Positions 12,159 to 15,468 of a DNA stretch of 15,468 nt are shown here, piece after piece; position 1 is the first letter of the stretch; the number at the start of each line of letters is the position of its first letter. This stretch comes from Brooklawnia sp050943675. Lineage in GTDB: Bacteria > Actinomycetota > Actinomycetes > Propionibacteriales > Propionibacteriaceae. A program made the position numbers and the translations under genes. The DNA is taken from positions 1-15,468 of the forward strand of contig JBMNPP010000039.1 of the NCBI GenBank assembly GCA_050943675.1, read 5' to 3'. A model generated the notes under the pieces. The model was given only the letters and a program-made list of their open reading frames with translations. It was not told where the DNA came from and searched no databases.

Positions 12159-15100
12159 GTGAGTCTTGTGGGGCTATTCGAAGCGTTGGCAGCTGATCGT
12201 GGAGTTACCGGGGCGATCTCGGATGCGAAGTCCGGGGTGCGCGCTGCTGACCTGACTTGCGCGCCATCCTCGCGGCCCGCCCTGATCGCCACCCTGGCCA
12301 CCCGCACTGACCGTCCACTGCTGGTGGTCACCTCCACCTTCCGCGAGGCCGAACAACTGGCCGGCACCCTCGGCTCGCTGATCGGCGACGAACTGGTTGC
12401 CTACTACCCGGCCTGGGAAACCCTGCCGCATGAACGGCTCAGCCCGCGCTCCGACACCGTCGGTCGCCGCCTGGCAGTGCTGCGCCGCATCGCCGGGCAA
12501 GATGAACAGCCCGCCCCGCGCATCGTGGTGGCGCCTGTGCGGTCGATGCTGCAACCGCAGGTCGCCGGACTGGCCGAGTTGCGCCCGGTGCAACTGGACG
12601 CCGGGACCGAATACGAGATGGGCCAGTTGGCTGCCGACCTGGTCGCGGCCGCCTACCAGCGGGTCGACCTGGTCGAGCGGCGCGGTGAGTTCGCTATGCG
12701 TGGCGGCATCGTCGATATCTTCCCGCCAACCGAGGAACACCCCGTCCGGCTGGACTTCTTTGGTGACGAGATCGAACAGATCACCTACTTTCAGGTCGCC
12801 GACCAGCGCTCCACCGAGGAAACCACCAGCCATGTCGTCGCCCCGCCCTGCCGCGAACTGCTGATAACCGAGCGGGTGCGTGGCCGGGCCGCCAGCCTGA
12901 TCGGGGACCACCCGGAGCTGGCTGAGCTGCTCGAAAAGGTGGCCAACGGCCAGGCCGCTGAGGGCATGGAGGCGCTCATTCCGGCGCTGGCCGACAAAAT
13001 CGAGTTGCTCGTAGACGTGCTGCCCACCCAGACGCTGGTGTTGGTCAACGACCCGGAACTGGTGCGCACCCGTGCCGAAGACCTGGTTCGCACCAGCCAC
13101 GAATTCCTGCAGGCCGGCTGGGCGGCAGCCGCTGTCGGGGGCAGCGCACCCATCGACCTGGGCGCCTCGGCCTACCGCGAACTTGGCGAGGTCCGCCAAC
13201 ACGCGCTGGGCCGCGGGCAGGGCTGGTGGTCGCTATCCAGCTTCGCCGCGAGCCCGGATGACGCCGAAACTGATGCCCCGGTTGAGGCGGACGCGATGCT
13301 GGCCGGGGTACCCAGCCAGCGACTCGACCTGCACCAGACCCCCAGCTGGCACGGCGATGTCGAGGGCTTCATCACCCAGCTCAGCATGGACGTTCGCGAG
13401 GGCTGGCGCGTCCTGCTCAGCGTCGAGGGTGCCGGGCCCGCCAACCGGATGGCCGAACTGCTTGGTGAGCACGACATCGCCTCGCGGGTGGTCAGCGAAC
13501 TGCCCGGGATCGAGGACAGCCCGGTGGTGCGGATCATCCGCAGCGGCATGCGCAGCGGGTTCCGCGCGTCCGGCGTCCAACTGGTCGTCCACACTGCCGC
13601 AGACATCACCGGTACCGGTGAACAGCGCTCGGCCCGCAAACTGCCCACCCGGCGCCGCAACCAGATCGTCCCGCTGGAACTGAGGCCGGGGGAGGCCCTG
13701 GTGCACCAGCAGCATGGTGTCGGACGCTATGTCGAGATGGCCACCCGCACCGTCGCCGGTTCCACCCGGGAATACCTGGTGATCGAGTACGCGCCCAGCA
13801 AGCGCGGCCAGCCCGGCGACCGGCTCTATGTTCCGATGGACCAACTCGACGAGATCAGCCGCTATGTCGGTGGGGAGCGTCCGCAACTCGACCGGATGGG
13901 TGGTGCCGACTGGCGGGCCCGCAAGTCACGCGCCCGCAAGGCAGTGCGCGAGATCGCGGCCGAACTGATCAAGCTCTACGCGGCCAGGCAGGCCACCAGG
14001 GGTCACGCGTTCGCCGCCGACACCCCCTGGCAGCGTGAACTCGAGGACGCCTTCAGCTACACCGAGACCCCCGACCAGTTGGCCTGCATCAATGACGTCA
14101 AGGCCGATATGGAACAGATCATCCCGATGGACCGGCTGGTCTGCGGTGATGTCGGCTACGGCAAGACCGAGATCGCGGTCCGGGCTGCCTTCAAGGCCGT
14201 CCAGGACGCCAAACAGGTCGCGGTGCTGGTGCCCACCACACTGCTGGTGCAGCAGCACACCAACACCTTCACCGAGCGCTACGCGGGTTTCCCGGTCAAC
14301 ATCGCTGCCATGAGCCGGTTCCAGACCGACGCCGAGCAGCGCGACACCATTGACGGGCTCGCCTCCGGGCGCATCGACGTGGTCATCGGCACCCACCGCC
14401 TGCTGTCCGACAAGGTGAAATTCAAGGATCTCGGGTTGGTCATCGTCGACGAGGAGCAGCGTTTCGGGGTCGAGCACAAGGAGGCCCTGAAGAAGATGCG
14501 GGTCAACGTCGACGTGCTGTCGATGAGTGCCACCCCCATTCCGCGGACCCTCGAGATGGCCATCACCGGCATCCGCGAGATGTCGACGATCGCCACCCCA
14601 CCCGAGGAACGGCACCCGGTGCTGACCTTCGCCGGCCCCTACGACCTGGGCCAGGTGGCGGCCGCGATCAGGCGCGAACTGGCCCGCGAGGGTCAGGTGT
14701 TCTATGTGCACAACCGCGTCCAGGACATCGAGAAGGTCGCCAAGCAGATTCGTGAGGCAGTGCCCGAAGCGAATGTGGTGACCGCGCACGGCCAGATGGG
14801 TGAGCGCGCGCTGGAGAAGGTGATGTTCGACTTCTGGGAGCGGCGCATCGACGTGCTGGTCTGCACCACCATCGTCGAGGCCGGTATCGACGTGTCGACC
14901 GCAAACACCCTGATCGTTGACCGGGCCGACCGGATGGGCCTGTCACAGCTGCACCAGCTGCGCGGCCGCGTCGGACGCTCCCGTGAGCGTGGCTACGCCT
15001 ACTTCCTGTACCCACCCGACAAGCCGTTAACCGAGACCGCCCACGACCGGCTGGCAGCGCTGGCCTCCAATGCCGATCTGGGTGCCGGGATGGCGATCGC

Positions 15101-15468
15101 GATGAAGGACCTCGAGATCCGGGGCGCGGGCAACCTGCTGGGTGATGAGCAGTCCGGTCACATCGCCGATGTCGGGTTCGACCTGTACATCCGCATGGTC
15201 GGCGAAGCGGTGGGGGAGTACCGCGGCGAGACCAGCAGCGAAGAGGACGCCGAGATGCGCATCGAGTTGCCCGTCGAGGCCCACCTGCCGCCCGACTACG
15301 TCGAGACCGAGAGGTTGCGTCTTGAGATGTACCGGCGGTTGGCCGAGGTGCGCACCGATGAGGACATCGAGGCGATGCGTGCCGAACTGGTCGACCGCTA
15401 CGGCACCCCACCACCCCAGACCGAGGCCCTGCTGCAGGTGGCCGGTTTCCGGCTGGCCTGCCGCCGCG
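12159..15468 (+). CDS. mfd: Transcription-repair coupling factor Mfd (3' end beyond window)
   Basis: The reading frame is open from GTG 12159 to the right edge (1103 codons); a full actinobacterial Mfd has about 1200, so roughly the last 100 residues are missing. Mfd removes RNA polymerase stalled at DNA damage and recruits UvrA. Domains in order: the UvrB-like N-terminal module with RRGEFAMRGGIVDIFPP (about 174-190); the RNA polymerase-interacting domain with ALVHQQHGVGRY (about 511-522); the RecG-like translocase with Walker A GDVGYGKTE (663-671), DEEQRFG (from 764), SATPIPRTL, and QLRGRVGR (933-940); the RGAGNLLG translocation motif (988-995); and the start of the C-terminal UvrA-surrogate-binding regulatory region. 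I see no frameshift. The start is supported by TAAGCT six bases upstream. Confidence 0.96.
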   Translation, partial: MSLVGLFEALAADRGVTGAISDAKSGVRAADLTCAPSSRPALIATLATRTDRPLLVVTSTFREAEQLAGTLGSLIGDELVAYYPAWETLPHERLSPRSDTVGRRLAVLRRIAGQDEQPAPRIVVAPVRSMLQPQVAGLAELRPVQLDAGTEYEMGQLAADLVAAAYQRVDLVERRGEFAMRGGIVDIFPPTEEHPVRLDFFGDEIEQITYFQVADQRSTEETTSHVVAPPCRELLITERVRGRAASLIGDHPELAELLEKVANGQAAEGMEALIPALADKIELLVDVLPTQTLVLVNDPELVRTRAEDLVRTSHEFLQAGWAAAAVGGSAPIDLGASAYRELGEVRQHALGRGQGWWSLSSFAASPDDAETDAPVEADAMLAGVPSQRLDLHQTPSWHGDVEGFITQLSMDVREGWRVLLSVEGAGPANRMAELLGEHDIASRVVSELPGIEDSPVVRIIRSGMRSGFRASGVQLVVHTAADITGTGEQRSARKLPTRRRNQIVPLELRPGEALVHQQHGVGRYVEMATRTVAGSTREYLVIEYAPSKRGQPGDRLYVPMDQLDEISRYVGGERPQLDRMGGADWRARKSRARKAVREIAAELIKLYAARQATRGHAFAADTPWQRELEDAFSYTETPDQLACINDVKADMEQIIPMDRLVCGDVGYGKTEIAVRAAFKAVQDAKQVAVLVPTTLLVQQHTNTFTERYAGFPVNIAAMSRFQTDAEQRDTIDGLASGRIDVVIGTHRLLSDKVKFKDLGLVIVDEEQRFGVEHKEALKKMRVNVDVLSMSATPIPRTLEMAITGIREMSTIATPPEERHPVLTFAGPYDLGQVAAAIRRELAREGQVFYVHNRVQDIEKVAKQIREAVPEANVVTAHGQMGERALEKVMFDFWERRIDVLVCTTIVEAGIDVSTANTLIVDRADRMGLSQLHQLRGRVGRSRERGYAYFLYPPDKPLTETAHDRLAALASNADLGAGMAIAMKDLEIRGAGNLLGDEQSGHIADVGFDLYIRMVGEAVGEYRGETSSEEDAEMRIELPVEAHLPPDYVETERLRLEMYRRLAEVRTDEDIEAMRAELVDRYGTPPPQTEALLQVAGFRLACRR

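Noticed and set aside
12159..14200. Possible frameshift in mfd
   Set aside because: I followed the codons from GTG 12159 through the Walker A motif at 14145-14171 and the frame is continuous; an apparent mismatch was my own counting error.
12174..14789. Several minus-strand open frames opposite mfd (12174-13202, 13233-13886, 13926-14789)
   Set aside because: Mfd is open and motif-complete on the plus strand throughout. The antisense frames show no motifs.
1..15468. CRISPR array, insertion sequence, prophage or attachment site at the tRNA
   Set aside because: No spaced direct repeats, transposase, integrase or duplicated tRNA 3' end were seen. Base composition looks even across the window by eye.

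Overview
The window is a high-GC, densely packed stretch of bacterial chromosome with frequent GTG starts, 4-base stop/start overlaps and almost no T-rich terminators. The proteins point to an actinobacterium: an actinobacterial-type protein O-mannosyltransferase beside rsmI, the tatD-ksgA-ispE cluster, and glmU-prs-rplY-pth-mfd. The same genes lie in the Rv1002c-Rv1020 region of Mycobacterium tuberculosis, but order, strand and inserted genes differ. A Propionibacteriales-like lineage is my guess; the sequence does not prove it. The region looks like core genome: I see no insertion sequence, prophage, CRISPR array, attachment site or origin.

Layout. Bases 1-176 hold the start of an IclR-family regulator (minus strand, cut by the window edge), divergent from a nitroreductase-family gene (323-907). 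That gene converges on a histidine phosphatase (1606-908, minus), which lies downstream of the mannosyltransferase pmt (3240-1642, minus). From 3291 a plus-strand group runs rsmI, tatD, ksgA, ispE and a MarR-family gene to 7292, with gaps of 9 bases or less or short overlaps. It meets a TetR-family gene (7975-7301, minus) tail to tail. Divergent from the TetR gene is tRNA-Gln(UUG), then glmU and prs (4-base overlap), rplY, pth and the first 1103 codons of mfd, which runs off the right edge.

How the genes work together. Most are housekeeping: 16S rRNA methylation (RsmI, KsgA), isoprenoid precursor synthesis (IspE), UDP-GlcNAc for the cell wall (GlmU), PRPP for nucleotides and amino acids (Prs), translation support (L25, Pth, tRNA-Gln), transcription-coupled repair (Mfd) and protein O-mannosylation at the membrane (Pmt). 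Three helix-turn-helix regulators (IclR, MarR, TetR) sit among them.

The best candidates for something less ordinary are regulatory. (1) A recurrent TAnnnT-N6-start layout at pmt, rsmI, ispE, mfd and, more weakly, the TetR gene suggests leaderless transcription. (2) The rplY leader can form mutually exclusive stems, one of which would occlude its ribosome-binding site. (3) The tRNA-Gln has an oversized variable loop and an odd D-arm. (4) Prs has His where the catalytic-loop Arg is expected. (5) The TetR/tRNA-Gln intergenic region carries a cluster of inverted repeats over the TetR promoter. I did not find a clearly new multi-gene system.
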